DNA from: Closterium sp. NIES-65
Lineage: Eukaryota > Streptophyta > Zygnematophyceae > Desmidiales > Closteriaceae
Reading direction: 5' to 3'
Assembly: GCA_948144175.1 (NCBI GenBank)
Contig: CANXME010002522.1
Span: forward strand, 62,001-126,000
Length of the DNA: 64,000 bases
Notes under the pieces: model-generated
Seen by the model: only the letters and a program-made list of their open reading frames with translations
Database searches by the model: none
Told to the model about the DNA's origin: nothing
In this document: positions 9,224 to 19,871 of the stretch, one piece after another
Layout of the letters: every line of letters begins with the position of its first letter
Position numbering within the stretch: position 1 is the stretch's first letter
Position numbers and translations under genes: made by a program

Positions 9224-12200
9224 GTTCCCCCCATCCTCTTCCCTGTTTCCCCGTATCCCCTGCCGTGCTTCCCCCCATCCTATCCCCTCTTACCCCGTAT
9301 CCCCTGCCCTGCTTCCCCCCATCCCCTTCCCTGCTTCCCCCCATCCCCTTCCCTACTTCCCCCCATCCCCTTCCCTGCTTCCCCCCATCCCCTTCCCTAC
9401 TTCCCCCCATCCCCTTCCCTGCTTCCCCTTATCCCCTTCCCTGCTTCCCCTCGTCCCCTCCCCTGCTTTCCCCCATCCCCTTCCCTGCTTCCCTCCATCC
9501 CCTTCCCTGCTTTCCCCTATCCCCTGCCCTGCTTCCCCCCATCCCCCTTCCCTGCTTCCCCCCATCCCCTCCCCTGCTTCCCCCCATTCCCTCCCCTGCT
9601 TCCCCCCATCCCCCTCCCTGTTTCCCCCCATCCCCTTCCCTGCTTCCCCCCATCCCCTCCCCTGCTTCCCCCCATTCCCTCCCCTGCTTCCCCCCATCCC
9701 CCTCCCTGTTTCCCCCCATCCCCTCCCCTGCTTCCCCCCATCCCCTTCCCTTCTTCCCCCCATCCCCTCCCCTGCTTCCTCCTATCCCCTTCCCTGCTTC
9801 CCCCCATCCCCTTCCCTACTTCCCCCCATCCCCTTCCCTGCTTCCCCTCATCCCCTTCCCTGCTTCCCCTCATCCCCTCCCCTGCTTTCCCCCATCCCCT
9901 TCCCTGCTTCCCCCCATCCCCTTCACTGCTTCCCCCCATCCCCTGCCCTACTTTCCCCCATCCCCTGCCCTGCTTCCCCCCATCCCCCTCCCTGCTTCAC
10001 CCCATCCCCTTCCCTGCTTCCCCCCATCCCCTTCCCTGCTTCCCCCCATCCCCTTCCCTGCTTCCCCCCATCCCTTTCCCTGCTTCCCCTCATCCCCTCC
10101 CCTGCTTTCCCCCATCCCCTTCCCTGCTTCCCCCCATCCCCTGCCCTGCTTCCCCCCATCCCCCTCCCTGCTTCCCCCCATCCCCTGCGCTGCTTCCCCC
10201 CATCCCCCTCCCTGCTTCCCCCCATCCCCTTCCCTGCTTCCCCCCTTCCCTTTCCCTGCTTCCCCCCATCCCGTCCCGTGCTTCCCCCAATCCCCTTCCC
10301 TGCTTCCCCCCATCCGCTTCCCTGCTTCCCCCCATCCCCTCCCCTGCTTCCCCCCATCCCCCTCCCTGTTTCCCCCCATCCCCTTCCCTTCTTCCCCCCA
10401 TCCCCTCCCCTGCTTCCCCCCATTCCCTCCCCTGCTTCCCCCCATCCCCCTCCCTGTTTCCCCCCATCCCCTCCCCTGCTTCCCCCCATCCCCTCCCCTG
10501 CTTCCTCCTATCCCCTTCCCTGCTTCACCCCATCCCCTTCCCTGCTTCCCCCCATCCCCTTCCCTGCTTCCCCCCATCCCTTTCCCTGCTTCCCCTCATC
10601 CCCTCCCCTGCTTTCCCCCATCCCCTTCCCTGCTTCCCCCCATCCCCTGCCCTGCTTCCCCCCATCCCCCTCCCTGCTTCCCCCCATCCCCTGCCCTGCT
10701 TCCCCCCATCCCCCTCCCTGCTTCCCCCCATCCCCTTCCCTGCTTCCCCCCTTCCCTTTCCCTGCTTCCCCCCATCCCGTCCCGTGCTTCCCCCCATCCC
10801 CTTCCCTGCTTCCCCCCATCCCCTTCCCTGCTTCCCCCCATCCCCTCCCCTGCTTTCCCCCATCCCCTTCCCTGCTTCCCCTCATCCCCTTCCCTGCTTC
10901 CCCTCATCCCCTCCCCTGCTTTCCCCCATCCCCTTCCCTGCTTCCCCCCATCCCCTGCCCTGCTTCCCCCCATCCCCCTCCCTGCTTCACCCCATCCCCT
11001 TCCCTGCTTCCCCCCATCCCCTTCCCTGCTTCCCCCCATCCCCTTCCCTGCTTCCCCCCATCCCTTTCCCTGCTTCCCCTCATCCCCTCCCCTGCTTTCC
11101 CCCATCCCCTTCCCTGCTTCCCCCCATCCCCTTCCCTGCTTCCCCCCTTCCCTTTCCCTGCTTCCCCCCATCCCGTCCCGTGCTTCCCCCCATCCCCTTC
11201 CCTGATTCACCCCATCCCCTTCCCTGCTTCCCCCATCCCCTTCCCTGCTTCCCCCCATCCCCTTCCCTGCTTCCCCTCATCCCCTCCCCTGCTTTCCCCC
11301 ATCCCCTTCCCTGCTTCCCCCCATCCCCTGCCCTGCTTCCCCCCATCCCCCTCCCTGCTTCACCCCATCCCCTTCCCTGCTTCCCCCCATCCCCTTCCCT
11401 GCTTCCCCCCATCCCCTTCCCTGCTTCCCCCCATCCCTTTCCCTGCTTCCCCCCATCCCCTTCCCTGCTTCCCCCCATCCCCTTCCCTGCTTCCCCCCAT
11501 CCCTTTCCCTGCTTCCCCTCATCCCCTCCCCTGCTTTCCCCCATCCCCTTCCCTGCTTCCCCCCATCCCCTTCCCTGCTTCCCTCCATCCCCTTCCCTGC
11601 TTTCCCCTATCCCCTGCCCTGCTTCCCCCCATCCCCCTTCCCTGCTTCCCCCCATCCCCTCCCCTGCTTCCCCCCATTCCCTCCCCTGCTTCCCCCCATC
11701 CCCCTCCCTGTTTCCCCCCATCCCCTTTCCTGCTTCCCCCCATCCCCTCCCCTGCTTCCCCCCATCCCCTGCCTTGCTTCACCCCATCCCCCTCCCTGCT
11801 TCCCCCCATCCCCTTCCCTACTTTCCCCCATCCCATGCCCTGCTTCCCCCCATCCCCCTCCCTGCTTCACCCCATCCCCTTCCCTGCTTCCCCCCATCCC
11901 CTTCCCTGCTTCCCCCCATCCCCTTCCCTGCTTCCCCCCATCCCTTTCCCTGCTTCCCCTCATCCCCTCCCCTGCTTTCCCCCATCCCCTTCCCTGCTTC
12001 CCCCCATCCCCTGCCCTGCTTCCCCCCATCCCCCTCCCTGCTTCCCCCCATCCCCTGCGCTGCTTCCCCCCATCCCCCTCCCTGCTTCCCCCCATCCCAT
12101 TCCCTGCTTCCCCCCTTCCCTTTCCCTGCTTCCCCCCATCCCGTCCCGTGCTTCCCCCAATCCCCTTCCCTGCTTCCCCCCATCCGCTTCCCTGCTTCCC

Positions 12201-13140
12201 CCCATCCCCTTCCTTGCTTCACCCCATCCCCTTCCCTGATTCCCCCCCATCCCCTCCCCTGCTTCCCCCCATCCCCCTCCCTGTTTCCCCCCATCCCCTT
12301 CCCTTCTTCCCCCCATCCCCTCCCCTGCTTCCCCCCATTCCCTCCCCTGCTTCCCCCCATCCCCCTCCCTGTTTCCCCCCATCCCCTCCCCTGCTTCCCC
12401 CCATCCCCTCCCCTGCTTCCTCCTATCCCCTTCCCTGCTTCACCCCATCCCCTTCCCTGCTTCCCCCCATCCCCTTCCCTGCTTCCCCCCATCCCTTTCC
12501 CTGCTTCCCCTCATCCCCTCCCCTGCTTTTCCCCATCCCCTTCCCTGCTTCCCCCCATCCCCTGCCCTGCTTCCCCCCATCCCCCTCCCTGCTTCCCCCC
12601 ATCCCCTGCCCTGCTTCCCCCCATCCCCCTCCCTGCTTCCCCCCATCCCCTTCCCTGCTTCCCCCCTTCCCTTTCCCTGCTTCCCCCCATCCCGTCCCGT
12701 GCTTCCCCCCATCCCCTTCCCTGATTCACCCCATCCCCTTCCCTGCTTCCCCCCATCCCCTTCCCAGCTTCCCCCCATCCCCTTCCCTACTTCCCCCCAT
12801 CCCCTTCCCTGCTTCCCCTCATCCCCTTCCCTGCTTCCCCTCATCCCCTCCCCTGCTTTCCCCCATCCCCTTCCCTGCTTCCCCCCATCCCCTGCCTTGC
12901 TTCACCCCATCCCCCTCCCTGCTTCCCCCCATCCCCTTCCCTACTTTCCCCCATCCCCTGCCCTGCTTCCCCCCATCCCCCTCCCTGCTTCCCCCCCATC
13001 CCCTTCCCTGCTTCCCCCCATCCCCTTCCCTGCTTCCCCCCATCCCCTTCCCTGCTTCCCCTCATCCCCTTCCCTGCTTCCCCTCATCCCTTCCCCTGCT
13101 TCCCCCCATCCCCTTCCCTGCTTCCCCCCATCCCCCCCCC
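9224..13140 (+). repeat. 22-bp pyrimidine-rich minisatellite, about 175 units
   Basis: The unit is CTTCCCTGCTTCCCCCCAT followed by CCC, 22 bp, with recurring variants (CATCCCCT[G/C/T]CC, TTCACCCC, TTCCCCTC). Higher-order duplication is visible: the block around 10230-10325 recurs around 12100-12195, an offset of 1870 bp or 85 units. Related CTTCCCTTTCCCTGC blocks are at 10750, 11150 and 12670. Because 22 is not a multiple of 3 and the unit contains no stop in any plus-strand phase, all three plus frames stay open and give a 22-residue repeat. This explains open frames of over 1300 codons. The minus strand is G-rich with many G4 runs. Confidence 0.95.
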
Positions 13141-14074
13141 CCCTGCTGCCTCCCATTACTCTCATTCTCCTTCCTCCTGCACTCACACCTCTCAGTCCTC
13201 TCGCACTCTCTCTCTCCGTCCTCTCGCACTCGCACTCTACTCCCCACCACCCTCAGCCCTCCTTCCCCTCGCACCCACCCATGTTCCCACCTGCCCTCCC
13301 CATCCCTGCCTTTCCCTCCCTGCCCTGCCCTTCCCTTCTCCATCCCTTCTCAAACCTCCCCTTTCATGTCATGCCCTCACCTTCCCCCTCATCTTCCGCC
13401 CTCCAGTTACCATGCATGTGCACCCATCATTGTCTCCCCATACCGGTACATGCTTTCATCATGTGCGCTTGCTTGTGTTCCCCTGCAGTTTTTCCCTTGG
13501 CACCTCACACCACTTCCCCCATGTTCCATCACACAATTCTTTCTGCCTACTCCACTCTCCAAATTTTCAGTGGTGAAGCAGAGGAGCAAGCTGAGGCGCA
13601 GCTAGAGCTAGTCCATGCTTTACGCCGTACCACCACCTGTTTCTTGTGTGTTGTATGCAAGCATGATACTGTATTTCTGTTGGAGATATCCATTTCAAAA
13701 GCGCAATATGTTTCTGCAGTGCAATGTATTCTTCCAAGATGCATGGGCAAGAGTGTCAGAAGGGTAGATAGAGGCATGATTCTACTTTTGATTGTACCCT
13801 TCTCAAGGACTTGAAAAAAACATGAGGGATGGGATGATGGTCTTCGGCGAGTTGCAGTGCCAGAAAATCTTCATTGGTGCCACTTCACTACCCAGGGAGA
13901 GGGAGGGAATACGAGGGATGGGGAGGGGGAACAAGACTAAAGTCAAACAAGGGAGATAGGGAAGAGGGGGGAGAGGAAAGCAGGGCTGAGAGGGAAAGAC
14001 ATAAGTACCATAAAAAGAGGGAGGATAGGGAAGAGGGGAGATAGGAAGAGGGGGAGAGGGAAAGTGTGAGATAG
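13141..14074. other. Spacer between the two 22-bp arrays; no gene recognised
   Basis: 13141-13560 is CT-rich with short CTCTCGCACTC repeats. At 13566-13570 TTTTCAG precedes a stretch (TGGTGAAGCAGAGGAGCAAG) that could be an exon start, but no protein family is recognisable. 13830-14070 is AG-rich. I see no supported gene. Confidence 0.4.
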
Positions 14075-14430
14075 GAAGATGAAGCGAGGTGAAGAAGAGG
14101 GGGAAACGAGGGGAAGCAGGGGGGGAAATGAGGTGAAGCTGTGAGGGAAATGAGGTGAAGCAGGGAGGGAAATGAGGTGAAGCAGGGAGGGAAATGAGGT
14201 GAAGCAGTGAGGGAAATGAGGTGAAGCAGGGAGGGAAATGAGGTGAAGCAGTGAGGGAAATGAGGTGAAGCAGGGAGGGAAATGAGGTGAAGCAGGGAGG
14301 GAAATGAGGTGAAGCAGGGAGGGAAATGAGGTGAAGCAGTGAGGGAAATGAGGTGAAGCAGGGAGGGAAATGAGGTGAAGCAGTGAGGGAAATGAGGTGA
14401 AGCAGGGAGGGAAATGTGGTGAAGCAGGGA
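14075..14430 (-). repeat. Diverged 22-bp minisatellite in inverted orientation, about 16 units
   Basis: The plus-strand unit GGGAAATGAGGTGAAGCAGG plus GA is 22 bp. Its reverse complement, CCTGCTTCACCTCATTTCCC, aligns unit for unit with CCTGCTTCACCCCATCCCCT variants of the 9.2-13.1 kb array. The two arrays are therefore the same family in opposite orientation, about 0.95 kb apart. Units here are very homogeneous, alternating between CAGGGAG and CAGTGAG forms. Confidence 0.88.
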
Positions 14431-14451
14431 TGAGGGGGAGAAAGGGTGGGC

Positions 14452-14790
14452 CATGGGCGTAGAGCATAGGGCGCAGAGCATGGGGCGTAGAGCATAGGGC
14501 GCAGAGCATGGGGAACAGAGCATAGGGCGCAGAGCATGGAGCGCAGAGCATAGGGCGCAGAGCATGGGGCGCAGAGCATAGAGCGCAGAGCATGGGGCGC
14601 AGAGCATAGGGCGCAGAGCATGGGGCGCAGAGCATGGGGCGCAGAGCATGGGGCGCAGAGCATAGGGCGCGGAGCATTGGGCGCAAAGCATGGGGCGCAG
14701 AGCATGGGGCGCAGTGCATAGGGCGCCGAGCATAGGGCGCTGTGCATAGGGCGCAGAGAATAGGGCGCAGAGCGCAGGGCTCATAGAGCA
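14452..14790 (+). repeat. 14-bp minisatellite, about 23 units
   Basis: The unit GGGCGCAGAGCATA (with ATGG/ATAG alternation) repeats every 14 bp. It follows the 22-bp array after about 25 bp and fades into GGGGGCAGAGCGCAG repeats up to about 14840. Translation gives a meaningless 14-residue repeat. Confidence 0.9.
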
Positions 14791-14840
14791 GAGCGCAGGG
14801 GGCAGAACGCAGGGGGCGGAGGGGGCAGAGCGCAGAGTGC

Positions 14841-15779
14841 AGGGGCGCGGAGTACGTGTACCTGTCCTGGTGTGGTGGTGCCTCGTTCTAGCGTCCTCTC
14901 CACGCTGCTATTCGAATAGAATAGTGCGCACGCTGGACGTTTGTGAGTTGATGCGCTGCTAGACGACCAGTGGCGCGAGCTGCGCGTAAAGCGGTGAGGG
15001 GGATGGTCGCCTCTGTATTTCGCATGCTGCTACCCGCCTGTGGGCGCCCGATGGCTGACAGAGTAGAATTGCATAACCCTAAGGGCATGCGTATTGTGGA
15101 CGCCCCCAGCGTGGCATTGCCCTAAGTAATAGGCACTTTCGAGCCCAATGTACGTTCGCAATGCCCCGAAACCGTCGACCTACGTGCTGCCAGAGGCAAT
15201 TGATGTGCCAGAGGCCATATCGCGCTGTGTCGCGCTCTTCTCAACGCTCCTTCCTGCGACTCAGCATGTACGTTTTCTGGCATGTCACCTTCGTTTGCAC
15301 GTTTCCTTGTTGTTAGCTCCTGCGGTTATTTCACACGAAGTAGTTAGCTTGATTGATCGTGGTGTTCTTTCTCCTCACTCGTGTTGGTGCTTCCTGTTTT
15401 CGTTTTTGCTCGTGGTAGTCGCATTGTGCGTGGACCTTCTCCACTACTTGAACCTGATTGGCTGAAGAACAATCCTTGCGACACTCCTTCTAGTCGCTCC
15501 ACAGTGCTTGCAAATCCGTCAAAGGTGCACAGTATCGTTTACCATCGCTTCACGTTTGGCGAGACCCCTTTCCCCCTCGTCAATCGATATTTGTCTCGCT
15601 ACACTGACTTTGCCGAAATTCTTGTTTTCAAGGTTTCGCCAACACTATTTCAAACCCACATAACTTGATAAATTACCATGCTGACTCCGGGCTTTAAGTG
15701 AGGCGAGGCGTGCAGCAGCAGAGGAAGCAGCAGCAGCATCAGCAAGGGCAGAGCTATTAGGAGTAAGGTCAAATATGCT
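14841..15779. other. No gene recognised
   Basis: No family is identifiable on either strand. At about 15690-15745 a stretch resembles 30417-30480: both read GTGCAGC.GCAGAGGAAGC and so on, encoding ADAAAASSAAARL.SLK on the minus strand. It is therefore part of a dispersed repeat. Confidence 0.4.
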
Positions 15780-15890
15780 AACGTTATCAGGAGACTCTGC
15801 AGCGGGGACAGTAACTCCCTGTAAGGTCAAATATGCTAACACATATGCTACTGTCCCCGCTGCAGAGTCTCCTGATAACGTTACAGGGAG
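15764..15890. repeat. Foldback: 34-bp perfect inverted repeat
   Basis: 15780-15813 is perfectly complementary to 15849-15882 (34 bp each), with a 35-bp loop. A second pair, CTCCCTGTAA at 15815-15824 and TTACAGGGAG at 15881-15890, overlaps the right arm's end. GTAAGGTCAAATATGCTAAC is present as a direct repeat starting at 15764 (18 bp) and 15821 (20 bp). The structure would form a strong hairpin in DNA or RNA. Confidence 0.9.
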
Positions 15891-15967
15891 GCGACGAAAG
15901 CATTCCTTTTTGGAGGAGTCAGAAAGTCAACGCCAAAAGAACCAGAGAGAGTGTTCTTGAATGTGCG

Positions 15968-16077
15968 TGTCAAATGTTGTAGCCTGTAGTGAGGTTTGTC
16001 TTAGGGGGTACAGAAGTTAGGGTTTGTTATATGTACCCCAACCAACATCAATGGCATCATCATTCCTCATTTTGACA
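15968..16077 (+). repeat. 5' LTR of the outer copia (110 bp)
   Basis: Begins TGTCAAATG and ends ATTTTGACA, identical to 29118-29227. It is unusually short for a coding-competent copia family. It contains TTATATGTACC as the only TATA-like signal. Confidence 0.95.
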
Positions 16078-16091
16078 TGGTATCAGCTAGG
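16078..16091 (+). promoter_or_regulatory. Primer-binding site of the outer copia
   Basis: TGGTATCAGCTAGG immediately follows the 5' LTR. It matches the start of the usual initiator-Met tRNA primer site TGGTATCAGAGC for its first nine bases. Confidence 0.85.
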
Positions 16092-16169
16092 TTAGGATCC
16101 TGTGGGATCCCGTTCCTCCGTTCTCCGTTCGTCCCTCCCGAGCCTGATCCTACCTCTCGTTCGTACCGG

Positions 16170-16700
16170 TTCCGTTGTTACCGCGCCTAGTACCGAGCCT
16201 AGCGCCCTCTCCCCCGTCACTTAGCGCCCTTTCTCCCCGTCGCCTAGCGCCCTTTCCCCCCCCCCCGTCGCGTCGCGCCCTTTCCCCCCGTCGCCTAGCG
16301 CTCTTTCCCCCCGTCGCGTCGCGCCCGTTCCCCCCGTCACGTCGTGCCCGCCCTTTCCCCCCCGTCCCGTCGCCCTGTCCCGTCGCGTCGCCCTGCCCCG
16401 TCCCGTCGCCCTGCCCCGTCGCGTCGCCCTGCCCCGTCCCGTCACCCTGCCCCGTCGCGTCGCCCTGCCCCGTCGCGTCGCCCTGCCCCGTCCCGTCACC
16501 CTGCCCCATCGCGCCGCCCTGCCCCATCGCGTCGCCCTGTCCCGTCCCTACGCCCTGGCCCGTCGCCCCACCCTACGCCCTGGCCCGTCGCCCTACCCTA
16601 CGCCCTGGCCCGTCGCCCTACCCTACGCCCTGGCCCGTCGCCCTACCCTACGCCCTAGCCCGTCGCCCTACCCTACGCCCTGGCCCGTCGCCCTAGCCCG
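16170..16700 (+). repeat. Minisatellites in the outer copia leader
   Basis: Three successive short tandem repeats fill the untranslated leader: CGTCGCCTAGCGCCCTTTCCC-type units (about 16200-16350), CGTCGCCCTGCCCCGTCC-type units (about 16375-16550), and a unit of about 25 bp with CCTACGCCCTGGCCCGTCG (about 16540-16695). The leader is about 720 bp, from primer site to gag ATG. Confidence 0.85.
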
Positions 16701-16796
16701 CTCTTCCGCTGCGACTGAGTCCCCTTCCCACCTGAACCCTAATTTGCCTCTTCTCCCCGGTTGTTACTCGCCTGTTCGTTCGCGTTAGTTCTCACT

Positions 16797-17987
16797 ATGG
16801 CGACTCCGCGAGTTCTTCGTTTCGACGCTGACGGTAGACCACTTGACTTTTCCGTCTGGCTTCTTTGCGCTCGCCGTCTGTTAGAGAGTCAGGTCCAGGG
16901 GGGCGAGACCCTCTGGTCGCACGCTACTGGTGACCTCCCCGAGCCCCCCGAGCCTACAGCTTTAGGCTCTGCCCCTGACGACGCTGCTACGGCTCGCTTT
17001 GCCCGTCAGCGCGCTGACCGGACGGCTTGGACGTCGCGTGATGCTGCGGCCTGCATCGCACTCAGCAGCCTCCTCCCTGAGTCAGAGGAGGTCCACTTTA
17101 CTCAGGTTCGCACCGCTGCTGCGTACCTCACTACGATTAAGGCCCACTACTCTACTCCCGCTACTGTCTCTCTTGGCCATCTTTTCCTCCCGTTCTTGTT
17201 TCCTGATCTCGCCTCGTTTGAGCGCTCTGCTGACTTGATCGCTCACCTCCGCTCGCTCGACGCTAGTTACCGCGCTGCTTGCACTGAGGCACAGCTTGCA
17301 CTGCTTCCTCCCCCCATGGCGATTACTGTCTATTTCATCGCCACTAGCCTCCCTGACCGCCTAGCCTCCGTTCGTGATGCGCTTCTGCTGAAGCACCCTA
17401 GTGAGCTGACTATCGAGGTCCTTGAGTCTGCACTCAAGGACGTCGAGAGCAACCTTCGCTCGGTAGCTGCCGCCTCTGGTACTGTGTCCCCCCCACTCTT
17501 CCACGGGTGCACAGTCCCGCAGTTACCCACCTTCACTGCCTCTCTCGCCACTGCTGCTACTGACGCGACTGCGGCTGCTGTTACGACTGCGTCGCGGTCC
17601 CGCGGCAAGGGGGGCAAGAAAGGTAGTTCTGGTGGAGGTGGAGGTGGAGGTAGCGGAGGTAGTGGGGGTGCTGTTGCGACTGGCGGTGGTGGGAGTGCAG
17701 CGTCTGGAGAGACCCCTCGTGCAGCGGCTGGTGACTCCACTGCGCCTGCTGGTGGCGGCGACCCCCGAGCTCGTCAGTCGCCTCCTGTACTGCCGACCCC
17801 GCTAGGTGGAGCAGCGGCGTGGTACCAGGCTCAGCGTCAGCAGCACCTTCAGCAGCAGCAGCAACCCCTTTCCTCCCGCCAGCCTCAGCAGCAGCAGCGT
17901 CAGCAGCAGCAGCGTCAGCAGCTGGCTCCGGGGTCGGGGCTGCGTCAGCCCCAGCGCGGTGCTTCTTACCCTCCCTGCACCTATTAG
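16797..17987 (+). pseudogene. gag of the outer copia, ending at a premature TAG
   Basis: The ATG at 16797 starts MATPRVLRFDADGRPLDFS. I prefer it to the upstream CTG-type in-frame extension because it opens the region resembling a copia Gag N-terminus (LDFSVWLLCARRLLESQ). Helical Gag core follows to about residue 235, then a Gly/Ser-rich and Gln-rich linker. The frame stops at TAG 17985-17987, just after CTY. Past the stop the same frame reads GHPCGRFHPPGQC, a Cys/His cluster (CX3HX4C preceded by the C before the stop) that looks like the nucleic-acid-binding knuckle. The stop thus falls inside the knuckle. A T4 run at 18048-18051 then shifts the frame into pol. Confidence 0.85.
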
Positions 17988-18018
17988 GTTCTGACAGGTC
18001 CTCGTCGGGGCCACCCTT

Positions 18019-19871
18019 GTGGCCGCTTTCACCCCCCTGGTCAGTGCTTTTGCTCAGCTCACTGACACGGTCCGGTTGGCCTACGGGGTTGGCGGTCCTG
18101 CTCTTGACTGGCTTCCTCTGGTTCAGCGCTACGGCTCCGCTCTGTGGGGCATGTCTGCTGAGCAGTTAGTTGATCTGATTGGTGCTCCTCATGCTATGTA
18201 TGCTGTTGTTGACTCTAGTGTTTCTGACTCTGTTTACTCTGGTGTTGTTAGCTTAGGTGCTAGTCTTGCTCAGTTGCCTGTTGCTAGTGTAGGTTCTTGT
18301 GTAGACTCTAGACCAGCGACTACCTCAGAGGACGCTTCGCTGTCGTTCACGCTGGACTCTGGAGCCTCACACTGCTTCTTCCGGGACAGCACGACACTTA
18401 CACCACTTCCTGCGCCTGTTTCTGTGGCTTTGGCTGATCCCACTACGGGACCAGTCACTGCACGTCACACTACCACTTTACCGTGTCCTGCTGCTCCCTC
18501 CGGGTCTCTCACTGGGTTTCACGTCCCCTCGTTCTCCCGGAACTTGGTGGGCGTGCGACCCCTCGTGAGTCAGCACGTGGGTGTGTGGTTTGAGCCTTCT
18601 GGAGAGACTGCGGTGTGTGTTGACGGAGACTCTTACCAGCCTCTTGCTACCTTTACTGCTGAGCCGGGCTCAGGTCTCTACACTCTTCACACTGGCCCGC
18701 GTGCGCAGCAGCAGCAGCCGCAGCAGCAGCAGCAGCCGCAGCCACAGCAGCAGCAGCAGCAGCAGCTGCACCAGCGGTCGCACCAGCAGCCGCCCCTACT
18801 GCCACTGCCCCCGGTTCCCCCCCCCGTTCGGGTCCCCGCGTCTCACCAGGTTGCTTCGTCCCCCCAGGTGTCTGTGTCGTGTCAGGTTCCTACGTCTGCT
18901 CCAGTCGCTGCGTCGTGCTCCTGCCGGTCGCTTGCCCACCCCACCGTTCTGTGGCACCACCGGATGGGGCACCCGTCCCTTCCTCGTCTGCGCGCTATGT
19001 CTAGTCAGCGTCTTGTCCTAGGCCTCCCACGTGTCTTGCCGTCGCTGCCGCCTTCGCTTGCGCCGCCGTGTGGTCCGTGCGTCGAGGGTCGGCTGCGCGC
19101 CGCCCCTCACTCCTCCTCCCTTCGTCCGGCCACCGAGCCTTTTGAGACGCTTCACTTGGACGTCTGGGGCCCCGCCCCTCGTCTAGGCCCTGAGCGTGAG
19201 CGCTACTTTCTGGTGGTCGTTGACGACTTCTCCCGCTACACCACAGTGTTCCCTCTGGCGAAGAAGTCTGAGGTGACTTCTACGCTGATCAGGTGGTTGC
19301 TCACCATCGAGGACAGACGTGGTCGTCGTGTCAGCTGCCTCCACTCCGACCGTGGGGGTGAGTTTCGCTCCGGCATTCTCGCTGGATTCTGTCGCGAGCA
19401 GGGCATTCGTCAGTCCTGGACGCTTCCAGAGTCCCCACAGCAGAATGGGGTTGCTGAGCGCCGCATAGGCCTGGTCATGGAGATCGCCCGCACCTCCCTG
19501 ACTCACGCCTGTGCCCCCCATTTTCTGTGGCCCTACGCGGTCAGGTACGCCGCGCACCAGCTGAACCTCTGGCCACGTGTCTCTCGACCAGAGGTTTCAC
19601 CGACCAGTCTTTGGACAGGGTCCCCTGGTGTTGCGTCGCGGTTTCGTGTCTGGGGGTGCTTGGCTCTTGTCCGCGACACCTCCGCGGACAAGCTCTCGCC
19701 TCGTGCCGTCCCCTGTGTCTTCCTTGGTTTCCCTGAGGACTCCTCTGACTTCACCTTTTACCACCCTCCCTCTCACCGGTTCTTTGACTCCCGTGACGTC
19801 CGTTTCGAGGAGTCCACTCCGTACTACGTCAGGTACCCCAGTCGAGGTCTCCAGGTTCCTCCTCCCCCCCC
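18019..19871 (+). pseudogene. Protease and integrase part of the outer copia pol
   Basis: The frame is +1 relative to gag. The protease motif LDSGASH (D at about residue 113) processes the polyprotein. Integrase shows the HHCC-type region WHHRMGHPS..CGPC and the catalytic triad D (codon 19159), D (19348) and E (19456), with the last two 35 residues apart. A Gln-rich linker separates protease and integrase. The copia-typical FLGFPEDSSDFTFYHP motif follows the core. The frame is lost at a C8 run (19864-19871), after which pol continues in the next frame. Confidence 0.9.

Noticed and set aside
9224..13140. CRISPR array
   Set aside because: The units are directly contiguous 22-bp repeats without unique spacers, in a eukaryotic sequence.
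8627..13814. Very long plus-strand frames and many minus-strand MGGSREGDGGK-type frames
   Set aside because: They are translations of the 22-bp minisatellite, open because of its composition.
13803..14784. Minus-strand frames with LHLISLPASPHFPPCFTSFPSL and APCSAPYALRPML repeats
   Set aside because: They are by-products of the 22-bp and 14-bp arrays.
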